A program made the translations under genes and the position numbers. This document shows, piece by piece, positions 29,704-40,184 of a DNA stretch of 64,000 bases. The notes under the pieces were generated by a model. It was not told the DNA's origin. It saw only the letters and a program-made list of their open reading frames with translations, and did no database searches. Source of the stretch: Silvania confinis (GTDB lineage: Bacteria > Pseudomonadota > Gammaproteobacteria > Enterobacterales > Enterobacteriaceae); the NCBI RefSeq assembly GCF_025564085.1, contig NZ_JAMGZJ010000078.1, positions 496,001 to 560,000 of the forward strand, read 5' to 3'. How positions within the stretch are numbered: position 1 is the stretch's first letter; each line of letters begins with the position of its first letter.

Positions 29704-30414
29704 ATGTCCATCGCCGTCAATATGAATGACCGGACGAATACCGCCGTCAGCGGGACCAGCGGCACCACGGGCAGCACTTCGCTGACCGGGAATAGCGCCT
29801 CTGACCTGCAGGGTAGCTTCCTGACGCTGCTCGTTGCGCAGCTGAAAAACCAGGATCCTACCAACCCGATGGAGAACAACGAACTGACGACGCAGCTTGC
29901 GCAGATCAGCACCGTGAGCGGCATCGAAAAACTGAACACCACGCTGGGCTCCATTTCCGGGCAGATCGACAACAGCCAGTCGATGCAGGCCAGCACCCTG
30001 ATCGGTCATGGCGTCATGATCCCAGGAACCACGGTTCTGGCGGGTACCAACGGTGCCGAAGGCTCCACAACGACCTCCACCACGCCGTTTGGCGTTGAGC
30101 TGCAGCAGAGCGCGGACAAAGTCACCGCCACCATCACCGACAAGAACGGTGCGGTGGTGCGCACGATTGATATCGGCGAGCTGAAAGCGGGCGTCCATAC
30201 CTTTACCTGGGACGGGACGATGACCGATGGCGCCAGCGCGCCAAATGGCTCTTATAACGTTGCGATTTCCGCCAGCAGCGGCAGCACTCAGCTGGTGGCA
30301 CAGCCACTACAGTTTGCGCTGGTGCAGGGCGTCATTCGCAACGGCAACGGTAACACGCTGGATCTGGGTACTTACGGAACCACTACGCTCGACGAAGTTC
30401 GGCAGATTATTTAA
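29704..30414 (+). CDS. flgD: Hook cap / scaffold protein FlgD
   Basis: A scaffold that caps the growing hook and is later replaced by FlgK. The 236-residue protein has a low-complexity Ser/Thr/Gly N-terminus. The conserved core follows with Phe-Leu-Thr-Leu-Leu-Val-Ala-Gln-Leu-Lys-Asn-Gln-Asp-Pro near residue 40 and Leu-Thr-Thr-Gln-Leu-Ala-Gln-Ile-Ser. FlgD Tudor-like and FnIII-like C-terminal domains come after. An AAGGAGAG ribosome-binding site precedes it. Confidence 0.96.
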   Translation: MSIAVNMNDRTNTAVSGTSGTTGSTSLTGNSASDLQGSFLTLLVAQLKNQDPTNPMENNELTTQLAQISTVSGIEKLNTTLGSISGQIDNSQSMQASTLIGHGVMIPGTTVLAGTNGAEGSTTTSTTPFGVELQQSADKVTATITDKNGAVVRTIDIGELKAGVHTFTWDGTMTDGASAPNGSYNVAISASSGSTQLVAQPLQFALVQGVIRNGNGNTLDLGTYGTTTLDEVRQII

Positions 30415-30440
30415 GCCCTAATACTTATCAGGAGTAAGTC

Positions 30441-31703
30441 ATGGCCTTTTCTCAAGCGGTCAGCGGCCTGAATGCTGCGGCCACTAACCTCGATGTCATC
30501 GGTAACAACATTGCCAACTCCGCGACCTATGGTTTTAAGTCCGGTAGCGCCTCTTTCGCCGACATGTTCGCCGGCTCCAAAGTGGGTCTGGGCGTAAAAG
30601 TCGCCGGGATCACTCAGGACTTCAGCGACGGCACCACCACTAACACCGGTCGTGGCCTCGATGTTGCCATCAGCCAGAACGGTTTCTTCCGCATGCTCGA
30701 CAGCAACGGTTCGGTTTACTACAGCCGTAACGGTCAGTTCAGCCTCGACGAAAACCGCAACCTGGTGAACATGCAGGGTCTGCAGCTGACCGGCTTCCCG
30801 GCAGCAGGCAGCCCACCGACGGTGCAGACTGGCGCGAACCCACAGGCGATCTCCATTCCTGTCGACCTGATGCCCGCGAAAGCAACCACCACCAGTAGCC
30901 AGCAGATCAACCTGAACTCCACCGACACCGTGCCAACGGTTGCGTTTGATGCCACCTCGGTGAACCCAAACTCGGACAGCTACAACAAAAAAGGCACCAT
31001 CACCGTTTTCGACACCCAGGGTAACGCCCACAACATGTATGTCTACTACGTGAAAACGGCAGACAACAAGTGGGATCTGTATACCCAGGATGGCAGCGTA
31101 GCCAACGCGAAAATCACCAAATCAGCGCAGATGAACTTCGACAGTAACGGCAATCTGGAAGGGGTTTACAACTACAGTGCGGCGGGTGTGCTGAGCGCGA
31201 CCAAGAACGCCAACCCGGCGATCAACGTGACCACCGACCCGTTAAGCGGTGCGATTCCGGTGACCTTTGCGCTGAGCTTCCTTAACTCAATGCAGCAGAA
31301 CACCGGCGCAAACAACATCGTGGCTACCAACCAGGACGGCTACAAGCCGGGTGACCTGGTGAGCTATCAGATTAATGACGACGGCACGGTGGTAGGTAAT
31401 TACTCCAACGAACAAAACCAGCTGCTCGGGCAGGTTGTACTGGCGAACTTCGCCAACAACGAAGGCCTGCAGTCTGAAGGTAACAACGTCTGGTCGGCAA
31501 CCCAGTCCTCTGGCGTGGCCCTGCTGGGCACCGCGGGCAGCGGTAACTTCGGTACCCTGACCAACGGCGCGCTGGAAGCTTCCAACGTGGATCTGAGTAA
31601 AGAGCTGGTCAATATGATCGTCGCGCAGCGTAACTATCAGTCGAACGCGCAGACCATCAAAACCCAGGATCAGATCCTCAACACGCTGGTTAACCTCCGC
31701 TAA
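30441..31703 (+). CDS. flgE: Flagellar hook protein FlgE
   Basis: The subunit of the hook, the universal joint of the flagellum. The 420-residue protein has the axial N-terminal motif (Val-Ile-Gly-Asn-Asn-Ile-Ala-Asn-Ser-Ala-Thr-Tyr-Gly-Phe-Lys) and the C-terminal Gln-Arg-Asn-Tyr-Gln-Ser-Asn-Ala-Gln-Thr-Ile-Lys. Between them is a variable, surface-exposed middle. It is somewhat longer than the roughly 400-residue E. coli and Salmonella proteins, all in the middle domains. A strong AGGAG precedes the start. Confidence 0.97.
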   Translation: MAFSQAVSGLNAAATNLDVIGNNIANSATYGFKSGSASFADMFAGSKVGLGVKVAGITQDFSDGTTTNTGRGLDVAISQNGFFRMLDSNGSVYYSRNGQFSLDENRNLVNMQGLQLTGFPAAGSPPTVQTGANPQAISIPVDLMPAKATTTSSQQINLNSTDTVPTVAFDATSVNPNSDSYNKKGTITVFDTQGNAHNMYVYYVKTADNKWDLYTQDGSVANAKITKSAQMNFDSNGNLEGVYNYSAAGVLSATKNANPAINVTTDPLSGAIPVTFALSFLNSMQQNTGANNIVATNQDGYKPGDLVSYQINDDGTVVGNYSNEQNQLLGQVVLANFANNEGLQSEGNNVWSATQSSGVALLGTAGSGNFGTLTNGALEASNVDLSKELVNMIVAQRNYQSNAQTIKTQDQILNTLVNLR

Positions 31704-31723
31704 TTGGCTGACGGGATAGCTTA

Positions 31724-33273
<1,550 letters not shown>

Positions 33274-33330
33274 GGTGTAGTCCGGTGCGGTCAACGCCGC
33301 ACCGGCTCCCTGTTTTCGAAGATGAAGGCA

Positions 33331-34029
33331 ATGCAAAAAAACGCGGCGATTCGTTATCCGGTATTGACTCTCCTGGCGGTGACCCTCAGCGGGTGCGCGT
33401 GGGTTCCGTCTAAACCTCTGGTCCAGGGTGCGACTTCCGCCCAACCCATTCCCGGCCCAACGCCGATTGTGAATGGCTCTATTTTCCAGACCGCGCAGCC
33501 GATTAACTACGGTTATCAGCCGCTGTTTGAAGACCGTCGTCCGCGCAATATCGGCGACACGCTGACTATCCAGCTGCAGGAAAACGTCAGCGCCAGCAAA
33601 AGCTCGTCGGCGAATGCCAGCCGTGACGGGAAAACCAATTTCGGCTTCGACACCGTACCGCGCTATCTGCAGGGCCTGTTCGGCAATGCCCGCGCCGATG
33701 TCGATGCCTCTGGCGGCAACTCCTTTAACGGTAAAGGCGGCGCCAATGCCAGCAACACCTTTAGCGGCACGTTGACGGTCACCGTCGACCAGGTGCTGGC
33801 GAACGGCAACTTACACGTCGTGGGTGAAAAACAGATCGCCATCAACCAGGGCACGGAGTTTATTCGTTTCTCCGGTGTGGTTAACCCGCGCACCATCAGC
33901 GGCTCCAACACTGTACCGTCCACCCAGGTGGCCGATGCGCGCATTGAGTACGTCGGCAACGGCTACATCAATGAAGCGCAGAATATGGGCTGGATGCAGC
34001 GTTTCTTCCTTAACTTATCGCCGATGTAA
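33331..34029 (+). CDS. flgH: Flagellar L-ring lipoprotein FlgH
   Basis: Outer-membrane L-ring subunit. It is a 232-residue lipoprotein with the lipobox Leu-Ser-Gly-Cys followed by Ala-Trp, and then the highly conserved [17 protein letters not shown]. The start at 33331 (Met-Gln-Lys-Asn) gives the E. coli length. An ATG three codons upstream at 33322 is possible and neither has an ideal ribosome-binding site. It is followed by flgI after 12 bases. Confidence 0.95.
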   Translation: MQKNAAIRYPVLTLLAVTLSGCAWVPSKPLVQGATSAQPIPGPTPIVNGSIFQTAQPINYGYQPLFEDRRPRNIGDTLTIQLQENVSASKSSSANASRDGKTNFGFDTVPRYLQGLFGNARADVDASGGNSFNGKGGANASNTFSGTLTVTVDQVLANGNLHVVGEKQIAINQGTEFIRFSGVVNPRTISGSNTVPSTQVADARIEYVGNGYINEAQNMGWMQRFFLNLSPM

Positions 34030-34041
34030 GCGAGGTGACAC

Positions 34042-35139
34042 ATGTTTAAAATTCTCTTCGCAGCGACTCTGGCACTGGTGGCGACCTTCGCCCAGGCCGA
34101 ACGGATCCGTGATTTGACCAGCGTGCAGGGCGTACGTGAAAACTCCCTGATCGGTTACGGTCTGGTCGTTGGGCTTGACGGAACAGGTGACCAGACCACC
34201 CAGACGCCGTTCACTACCCAGAGCCTGAACAACATGCTCTCCCAGCTTGGCATTACCGTGCCGGCTGGCACCAACATGCAGCTGAAAAACGTGGCGGCAG
34301 TGATGGTCACCGCGTCGTACCCGGCGTTTTCGCGTCAGGGACAGACCATCGATGTGGTGGTCTCCTCGATGGGTAACGCCAAAAGTCTGCGCGGCGGCAC
34401 CCTGCTGATGACCCCGCTGAAAGGGGTAGACAGCCAGGTTTACGCCCTGGCGCAGGGCAACATTCTGGTCGGCGGTGCAGGTGCATCCGCAGGCGGCAGC
34501 AGCGTGCAGGTTAACCAGCTTAACGGCGGGCGCATCACCGGCGGCGCGATTATCGAACGTGAACTGCCAACCCAGTTCGGTGCCGGGAACACCATCAACC
34601 TGCAGCTGAATGACGACGACTTCACCCTCGCGCAGCAGATTGCCGACACCATCAACCGCAGCCGTGGCTTCGGTAGCGCAACCGCACTGGATGCGCGCAC
34701 GGTGCAGATCCGCACCTCCAGCGGCGGCAGCAATCAGGTCCGTCTGCTGGCGGATATCCAGAATATGGAAGTCAACGTCACCCCGCAGGACGCCAGAGTG
34801 ATCATCAACTCGCGCACCGGATCGGTGGTGATGAACCGCGAAGTCACGCTCGATAACTGCGCTGTGGCGCAGGGTAACCTGTCGGTGACGGTAAACCGCT
34901 CGGCCAACGTCAGCCAGCCGGATACGCCATTTGGCGGCGGCCAGACGGTGGTTACACCGCAAACCCAGATTGATATGCGCCAGAGCGGTGGCTCGTTGCA
35001 GAGCATAACCTCCAGCGCCAACCTGAATAACGTCGTGCGCGCGCTGAATGCACTGGGTGCGACGCCAATCGACCTGATGTCCATTCTGCAATCGATGCAG
35101 AGTGCCGGTTGTCTGCGTGCCAAAGTGGAAATCATCTAA
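34042..35139 (+). CDS. flgI: Flagellar P-ring protein FlgI
   Basis: Periplasmic P-ring subunit of 365 residues, the E. coli length, with a signal peptide cleaved after Ala-Gln-Ala. Conserved segments are [27 protein letters not shown], and the C-terminal Leu-Gly-Ala-Thr-Pro-Ile-Asp-Leu-Met. Assembly needs FlgA. The stop overlaps the flgJ start (TAATG). Confidence 0.97.
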   Translation: MFKILFAATLALVATFAQAERIRDLTSVQGVRENSLIGYGLVVGLDGTGDQTTQTPFTTQSLNNMLSQLGITVPAGTNMQLKNVAAVMVTASYPAFSRQGQTIDVVVSSMGNAKSLRGGTLLMTPLKGVDSQVYALAQGNILVGGAGASAGGSSVQVNQLNGGRITGGAIIERELPTQFGAGNTINLQLNDDDFTLAQQIADTINRSRGFGSATALDARTVQIRTSSGGSNQVRLLADIQNMEVNVTPQDARVIINSRTGSVVMNREVTLDNCAVAQGNLSVTVNRSANVSQPDTPFGGGQTVVTPQTQIDMRQSGGSLQSITSSANLNNVVRALNALGATPIDLMSILQSMQSAGCLRAKVEII

Positions 35140-36092
35140 TGCTGACCGATAGCAAACTGCTGACCAGCGCGGCCTGGGATACCCAGTCGCTCAACGACCT
35201 GAAAGCCAAAGCAGGCAAAGATCCGGCGGGTAATATCCGCCCGGTTGCCCGCCAGGTAGAGGGCATGTTTGTGCAGATGATGCTGAAAAGCATGCGTGAG
35301 GCGCTGCCGAAAGACGGCATGTTCAGCAGCGACTCGACGCGACTGTATACCAGCATGTATGACCAGCAGATTGCGCAGCAGATGACCTCCGGTAAAGGAT
35401 TAGGGCTCGCCGATGTGATTGTTAAGCAGATGGCGGCCGCCCAGGGCGTGCCGCCGGAAGAGCAGCCTCAGCAGGTACCGATGAAGTTCGATCTGGAAAC
35501 GGTGACCAGCTATCAAAATCAGGCCCTGACGCAGATGGTGCGCAAGGCGCTGCCGAAAACACTCGAAAGTAACGATGAACCGCTGACCGGTGACAGTAAA
35601 GACTTCCTTGCCCAGCTCTCGCTGCCAGCGCGTCTTGCCAGTGAACAGAGCGGCGTCCCGCATCACCTGATCCTCGCCCAGGCGGCGCTGGAATCCGGCT
35701 GGGGGCAGCGGCAGATCCGCCGTGAGAATGGCGAGCCGAGCTTCAACATTTTTGGGGTGAAGGCGTCGGGAAGCTGGAAAGGGCCGACCACGGAAATCAC
35801 CACCACCGAATTTGAAAATGGAGAAGCGAAAAAAGTCAAAGCGACATTCCGCGTATACAGCTCGTATCTGGAAGCGCTTTCCGATTACGTCAACCTGTTG
35901 AGCCGCAATCCGCGCTACGCCGCCGTGACCCAGGCCGCCACCGCAGAGCAAGGCGCACAGGCGCTGCAGAGCGCTGGCTACGCCACCGACCCGCAGTATG
36001 CCCGCAAACTGACCAGCATGATCCAGCAGCTCAAATCGATGGGCGAGAAAGTCAGCAAAGCCTACAGCAACGATCTCGAAAATCTGTTCTGA
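35139..36092 (+). CDS. flgJ: Rod cap and peptidoglycan hydrolase FlgJ
   Basis: A two-domain protein of 317 residues. The N-terminal half is the rod cap/scaffold (Gly-Met-Phe-Val-Gln-Met-Met-Leu-Lys-Ser-Met-Arg). The C-terminal half is a glucosaminidase that opens the cell wall for the rod, with the catalytic Glu in Ala-Ala-Leu-Glu-Ser-Gly-Trp-Gly. Start ATG 35139 shares one base with the flgI stop and matches the E. coli N-terminus. The linker (about 95-150) is variable. It closes the flgB operon; flgK has its own promoter. Confidence 0.96.
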   Translation: MLTDSKLLTSAAWDTQSLNDLKAKAGKDPAGNIRPVARQVEGMFVQMMLKSMREALPKDGMFSSDSTRLYTSMYDQQIAQQMTSGKGLGLADVIVKQMAAAQGVPPEEQPQQVPMKFDLETVTSYQNQALTQMVRKALPKTLESNDEPLTGDSKDFLAQLSLPARLASEQSGVPHHLILAQAALESGWGQRQIRRENGEPSFNIFGVKASGSWKGPTTEITTTEFENGEAKKVKATFRVYSSYLEALSDYVNLLSRNPRYAAVTQAATAEQGAQALQSAGYATDPQYARKLTSMIQQLKSMGEKVSKAYSNDLENLF

Positions 36093-36099
36093 AAAGTGC

Positions 36100-36126
36100 T
36101 CAAGTCCGGGTGGAGACTGCCGATAA
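36100..36126 (+). promoter_or_regulatory. Sigma-28 promoter of flgKL
   Basis: TCAA, 15 bases, then GCCGATAA: the -10 part is perfect and the -35 part has one mismatch to TAAA. It lies just after the flgJ stop and 42 bases before flgK. Confidence 0.88.
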
Positions 36127-36167
36127 TCTTCATCAGGACTCGTGTCTAAAGAATAAAAGGAACCCCC

Positions 36168-37814
36168 ATGTCCAGTTTGATCAACAGCGCCATGAGTGGC
36201 CTCAGCGCGGCACAGGCAGCGCTGAATACCGCCAGTAATAACATTTCAAGCTATAACGTGACGGGTTATACCCGCCAGACGACGGTGCTGAGCGCTTCAA
36301 ACAGCACCCTGACCGGCGGCGGTTGGGTTGGCAACGGCGTGTATGTCTCCGGGGTCCAGCGCGAATATGATTCATTCATTACCAACCAGCTGCGCACGGC
36401 GCAGAACCAGAGCAGCGCCCTGAATACCCGCTATCAGCAGATGTCAAAAATTGACGATGTGCTGTCCGGCACCACCAACAACCTGTCAACGACGATGCAG
36501 GGCTTCTTTACCAGCCTGCAAACCCTGGTCAGCAATGCCGAAGATCCGGCTGCGCGTCAGACGGTATTAGGCAAGGCCGATGGCCTGGTAAACCAGTTTA
36601 AAGTCAACGACCAGTACCTGCGCGACCAGGATAAGCAGATCAACATCGCCATCGGCACCAGCGTGGATCAGATCAACAACTACGCGAAGCAGATTGCGAA
36701 CCTCAACGATCAGATTTCTAAACTGACCGGCGTAGGGGCAGGGGCATCGCCAAACAACCTGCTCGATCAGCGCGACCAGCTGGTGAGCGAACTGAACCAG
36801 GTTATCGGCGTTGAAGTTTCGGTCCAGGACGGCGGCACCTATAACGTGTCGTTTGGCAATGGCTACAACCTGGTGCAGGGCAGCACCGCCAGTCAGCTGG
36901 CGGCCGTGAAGTCCAGCGCCGATCCTTCCCGTACCACCGTGGCGTTTGTTGACGTGGCGGCGGGCAGCGTGGAGATCCCGGAGAAGCTGCTGACCAACGG
37001 ATCGCTCGGCGGATTGTTGACCTTCCGTACCGAAGAGCTCGATACCGCGCGCAATACCCTCAATCAGCTGGCGCTCTCTTTCGCCAACGCCATGAACACC
37101 CAGCATGCCAAGGGCTTTGATGCCGAAGGCAATCCCGGTGGTAAATTATTCGACATCGGTTCGCCAGCGGTGCTGGCTAACAGCAAAAATAGCGGTTCGG
37201 CCACTGTGTCTGCCACCATCAACGTGGCGGAAAGCACCAAAGTCCAGGCCACCGATTACAAGATGGAGTTTGACGGCGGTAACTGGAAGATCACCCGTCT
37301 GTCCGATAAAACCAGCGTGACGGCTACCGATGACGGCAACGGCAATTTGTCGTTCGACGGCCTGACGGTCAACGTTTCCGGCGCTGCCGGTAATAAAGAC
37401 AGCTTTATTATCAAGCCGGTCGCGAATGCCATCGTCAATATGGACCTGATGATCAGCGACGAATCGAAGCTGGCCCTTGCGTCGGACCCTGCGGACGGTG
37501 AGAGCGATAACCGCAACGGACAGGCGCTGCTGGATCTGCAAAACAGCAAAGTGGTGGGTGGCAATAAAACCTTCAACGATGCCTATGCCTCACTGGTCAG
37601 TACCGTCGGCAGCAAAACAGCGACCTTGAAAACGAGCAATACGACACAGGCGAACGTGGCGACGCAGCTGAGCAATCAGCAGCAGTCCATTTCCGGGGTT
37701 AACCTCGACGAAGAGTATGGCAACCTGCAGCGCTTCCAGCAGTACTACCTGGCGAATGCCCAGGTACTGCAAACCGCCAGCACGCTCTTCGATGCGTTAA
37801 TTAATATTCGCTAA
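36168..37814 (+). CDS. flgK: Hook-filament junction protein FlgK (HAP1)
   Basis: First junction protein between hook and filament, a client of FlgN. The 548-residue protein has the flagellin-like N-terminal helices (Ser-Leu-Ile-Asn-Ser-Ala-Met-Ser-Gly-Leu; Ala-Ser-Asn-Asn-Ile-Ser-Ser-Tyr-Asn-Val). It ends Gln-Gln-Tyr-Tyr-Leu-Ala-Asn-Ala-Gln-Val-Leu-Gln-Thr-Ala-Ser. The surface-exposed domain lies between. Length equals E. coli FlgK within one residue. AAGGA precedes the start; flgL follows after 14 bases. Confidence 0.97.
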   Translation: MSSLINSAMSGLSAAQAALNTASNNISSYNVTGYTRQTTVLSASNSTLTGGGWVGNGVYVSGVQREYDSFITNQLRTAQNQSSALNTRYQQMSKIDDVLSGTTNNLSTTMQGFFTSLQTLVSNAEDPAARQTVLGKADGLVNQFKVNDQYLRDQDKQINIAIGTSVDQINNYAKQIANLNDQISKLTGVGAGASPNNLLDQRDQLVSELNQVIGVEVSVQDGGTYNVSFGNGYNLVQGSTASQLAAVKSSADPSRTTVAFVDVAAGSVEIPEKLLTNGSLGGLLTFRTEELDTARNTLNQLALSFANAMNTQHAKGFDAEGNPGGKLFDIGSPAVLANSKNSGSATVSATINVAESTKVQATDYKMEFDGGNWKITRLSDKTSVTATDDGNGNLSFDGLTVNVSGAAGNKDSFIIKPVANAIVNMDLMISDESKLALASDPADGESDNRNGQALLDLQNSKVVGGNKTFNDAYASLVSTVGSKTATLKTSNTTQANVATQLSNQQQSISGVNLDEEYGNLQRFQQYYLANAQVLQTASTLFDALINIR

Positions 37815-37828
37815 GGCCGAGGTGAACG

Positions 37829-38782
37829 ATGCGTATTAGCACCCAGATGATGTATCAGCAGAACATGCGCGGGATCACCGATTCCCAGAGCAAGTGGATG
37901 GGCTACGGTGAGCAGATGTCCACCGGGCAGCGCGTTAACCGACCTTCGGATGACCCGATTGCCGCTTCGCAGGCGGTGGTGTTATCCCAGGCGCAGTCGC
38001 AGAACAGCCAGTTTACGCTGGCCCGCTCCTTCGCTACGCAGAAAGCGTCGCTGGAGGACAGCGTGTTAAGTCAGGTGACGACGTCGATTTCCGCAGTACA
38101 GGAAAAAATCATTTACGCAGGCAATGGCACGCTTAATGACGATGACCGAATGTCATTAGCCGCTGACCTGAAAGGTCTTCGCGACCAGCTGATGAACCTG
38201 GCTAACTCAACCGATGGTAACGGTCGTTTTATTTTTGCTGGATATAAAACTGAAACACCGGCCTTCGATAGCACGACTGGAGACTATCTTGGCGGGAATG
38301 ATCCTATTTACCAGCAAGTTGATTCCGCCAGAAATATGATGATTAGTCATACCGGTAAGCAAGTTTTTGAGAGTGTTACCAGTAACGCGGATGAAATGCC
38401 GGGCGGCGGGTATGGTGAGACCAATATTTTCAAAACGCTTGATAGCGTAATCTCTGCGTTGAAATTGCCGGTTGACGGTGACGCTACTGCTGCACAAACC
38501 CAGGCGGACGCACTGAAAGCGGCTGGAGTAAGTGTTAAAAATACGCAGAACAATATCCTGACCGTGGTTGCTGATATCGGTAGCAAGCTTAATGAACTTG
38601 ATAGCCTCGATTCACTGGGGAAAGACCGTTCTTTAAGCCAGACCCAGCAGATGAGTGATCTTATCGACGTGGACTGGAATGCGGCAATCTCCTCTTACAC
38701 GATGCAGCAAGCCGCGCTCCAGGCATCCTACAAAGCGTTCAGCGATATGCAGGGGATGTCCCTGTTCCAGCTCAATAGATAA
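37829..38782 (+). CDS. flgL: Hook-filament junction protein FlgL (HAP3)
   Basis: Second junction protein and FlgN client, 317 residues. The N-terminal flagellin-type helix (Met-Arg-Ile-Ser-Thr-Gln-Met-Met-Tyr) includes Asn-Arg-Pro-Ser-Asp-Asp-Pro-Ile-Ala-Ala-Ser. The C-terminal helix carries Tyr-Thr-Met-Gln-Gln-Ala-Ala-Leu-Gln-Ala-Ser-Tyr. From about 38200 to 38640 the gene has clearly lower GC (about 42-45% in three 60-base blocks I counted) and more A/T-ending codons than the rest of the cluster. This covers the exposed middle domain and suggests gene conversion or transfer of that part. Confidence 0.96.
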   Translation: MRISTQMMYQQNMRGITDSQSKWMGYGEQMSTGQRVNRPSDDPIAASQAVVLSQAQSQNSQFTLARSFATQKASLEDSVLSQVTTSISAVQEKIIYAGNGTLNDDDRMSLAADLKGLRDQLMNLANSTDGNGRFIFAGYKTETPAFDSTTGDYLGGNDPIYQQVDSARNMMISHTGKQVFESVTSNADEMPGGGYGETNIFKTLDSVISALKLPVDGDATAAQTQADALKAAGVSVKNTQNNILTVVADIGSKLNELDSLDSLGKDRSLSQTQQMSDLIDVDWNAAISSYTMQQAALQASYKAFSDMQGMSLFQLNR

Positions 38783-38828
38783 TGTTTTGACCTTTAGAAC
38801 AGGGCTTGAAACTGGTCATGTTCTCTCT

Positions 38829-38862
38829 GCCCAATCCGTTCGCGCGGATTGGGCTTTTTTTT
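38829..38862 (+). terminator. Terminator of flgKL
   Basis: A 10-pair stem (GCCCAATCCG/CGGATTGGGC) with a six-base loop is followed by eight T. In E. coli the flgL 3' end yields the small RNA FlgO; whether that happens here is not visible. Confidence 0.9.
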
Positions 38863-38863
38863 A

Positions 38864-40075
38864 TCAAGAGTTCAGCGCTGTGCGCGTAGCACCGGTATGT
38901 TCTGTCAGGCGGATGGCCAACGCCACGCCTGCCGCTACGGTCGCCAGCGCCACCACACCAGGCCAACCAGCAAGGGTGTAAAGTTGACTGCCGAGCGCGG
39001 AGCCTAATGCCATACCGATAAATACGACGGTGAAGAGCAGGGCATTCAGACGACCGCGTGCCTGTGGCTCGAGGCCATAAACCAGATTCTGATGCGCCAC
39101 CAGGCTGGACTGCAGGCCGAGGTCAAAGCCCACGGCTGCGACAGCAATCAGGATCAGCTGGCCATGCAGGCCAAGCAGCGGCAGCAGGAACATCAGTGCG
39201 AAGGAGACGGTTACCAGCGCCGCGCCCAGTTGAGTCACTTTTCCGGCACCCAGCTTGTCAGCCAGTCCGCCTGCCAGCGGTGCAGCCAATGCGCCCGCGG
39301 CACCGGCAATACCGTACCCGCCTGCCACCGCACTGCCTAACTGATAATGTTCCATCAGCATCACCGCCAGCGTCGACCAGAAGGCGCTGAAGGCGATGGA
39401 AAGAAAACCCTGCGCCAGCGCCGCACGGCGCAATGTCGGATAGCGTTGCCACAGGTGCGCCATGGAGCGCATCAGTGCCGGGTAACTCAGGGTCGATGAG
39501 ACCGTGAAACGAGGTAACACAATCCACATCACGGCGGCGATAAAGGCAATACTGCCTGCCGCCAGCTGGTACATCACGCGCCAGCCGAAAGTTTCACCCA
39601 CCACGCCGCTCACCGTCCGGGAGAGCAGGATCCCCAGTAACAGGCCGGTCATCACCGTGCCGACCGTTTTCCCCTGTTTACCCTCAGGCGCAAGAATGGC
39701 GGTGGCGGGAACGATATCCTGGGCCATGGTGGCGGCCATCCCAATCAGCAGGCTAACCAGCAGCAGGGAGTGGATCTGAACGGTCAGACTACAGGCCAGC
39801 AGCAACAGCGCCAGCGCGACACTTTTCAGTACGATCAGTGTCCGACGATCGTGGCGGTCGCCCAGCGGGAGCAGAAACAGGATCCCCAGCGCATAGCCTG
39901 CCTGGGTAAGAGTCGGCACCATTCCCATGCCCTCGATGCTGAGATGCAGGTCGTTGCCCATCAGTGGCAGCAGCGGCTGGGCATAGTAAATGGCGGCGAC
40001 GCTAAATCCTGCGCCAATGGCGAGGATAAAAATGATCCAACGACTGACGGCCTGGGTTGTGGTGTGAGTGTTCAT
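38864..40075 (-). CDS. MFS transporter, DHA1-type, unassigned substrate
   Basis: An inner-membrane major-facilitator protein of 403 residues with about twelve hydrophobic helices. The helix 2-3 motif reads Leu-Pro-Leu-Gly-Asp-Arg-His-Asp-Arg-Arg. Helix 1 carries Ala-Ile-Tyr-Tyr-Ala-Gln-Pro-Leu-Leu-Pro, as in putative efflux carriers of the YnfM/NepI-like group. I cannot name the substrate. It is divergent from a LysR-type gene, 103 bases away, which probably controls it. The pair has no counterpart between flgL and rne in E. coli K-12. An AAGGA lies eight bases before the start. Confidence 0.88.
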   Translation of the reverse strand: MNTHTTTQAVSRWIIFILAIGAGFSVAAIYYAQPLLPLMGNDLHLSIEGMGMVPTLTQAGYALGILFLLPLGDRHDRRTLIVLKSVALALLLLACSLTVQIHSLLLVSLLIGMAATMAQDIVPATAILAPEGKQGKTVGTVMTGLLLGILLSRTVSGVVGETFGWRVMYQLAAGSIAFIAAVMWIVLPRFTVSSTLSYPALMRSMAHLWQRYPTLRRAALAQGFLSIAFSAFWSTLAVMLMEHYQLGSAVAGGYGIAGAAGALAAPLAGGLADKLGAGKVTQLGAALVTVSFALMFLLPLLGLHGQLILIAVAAVGFDLGLQSSLVAHQNLVYGLEPQARGRLNALLFTVVFIGMALGSALGSQLYTLAGWPGVVALATVAAGVALAIRLTEHTGATRTALNS

Positions 40076-40151
40076 AGTCGGTTCCTTATTTCGGGTGTGG
40101 CGCTATTCTTTCGCAGCCCGGCTTGCGGTGGTAGCAGGCGCAGTGTTAAAA

Positions 40152-40176
40152 CACTTATACGTGTAACGTATAAGTG
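40152..40176. promoter_or_regulatory. Perfect inverted repeat, probable LysR-type operator
   Basis: The arms CACTTATACG and CGTATAAGTG are separated by TGTAA, between the divergent MFS and LysR-type genes. The centre contains T-N11-A (TACGTGTAACGTA), the usual LysR-box pattern. It ends eight bases before the regulator's ATG, so binding should block the regulator's own expression; TATAAG on the minus strand could be the -10 of the transporter gene. Confidence 0.75.
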
Positions 40177-40184
40177 AATTGAAA

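Noticed and set aside
34015..35091. A 358-codon open frame antisense to flgI
   Set aside because: A shadow of the GC-rich codon pattern of flgI; no ribosome-binding site, no recognisable domain.
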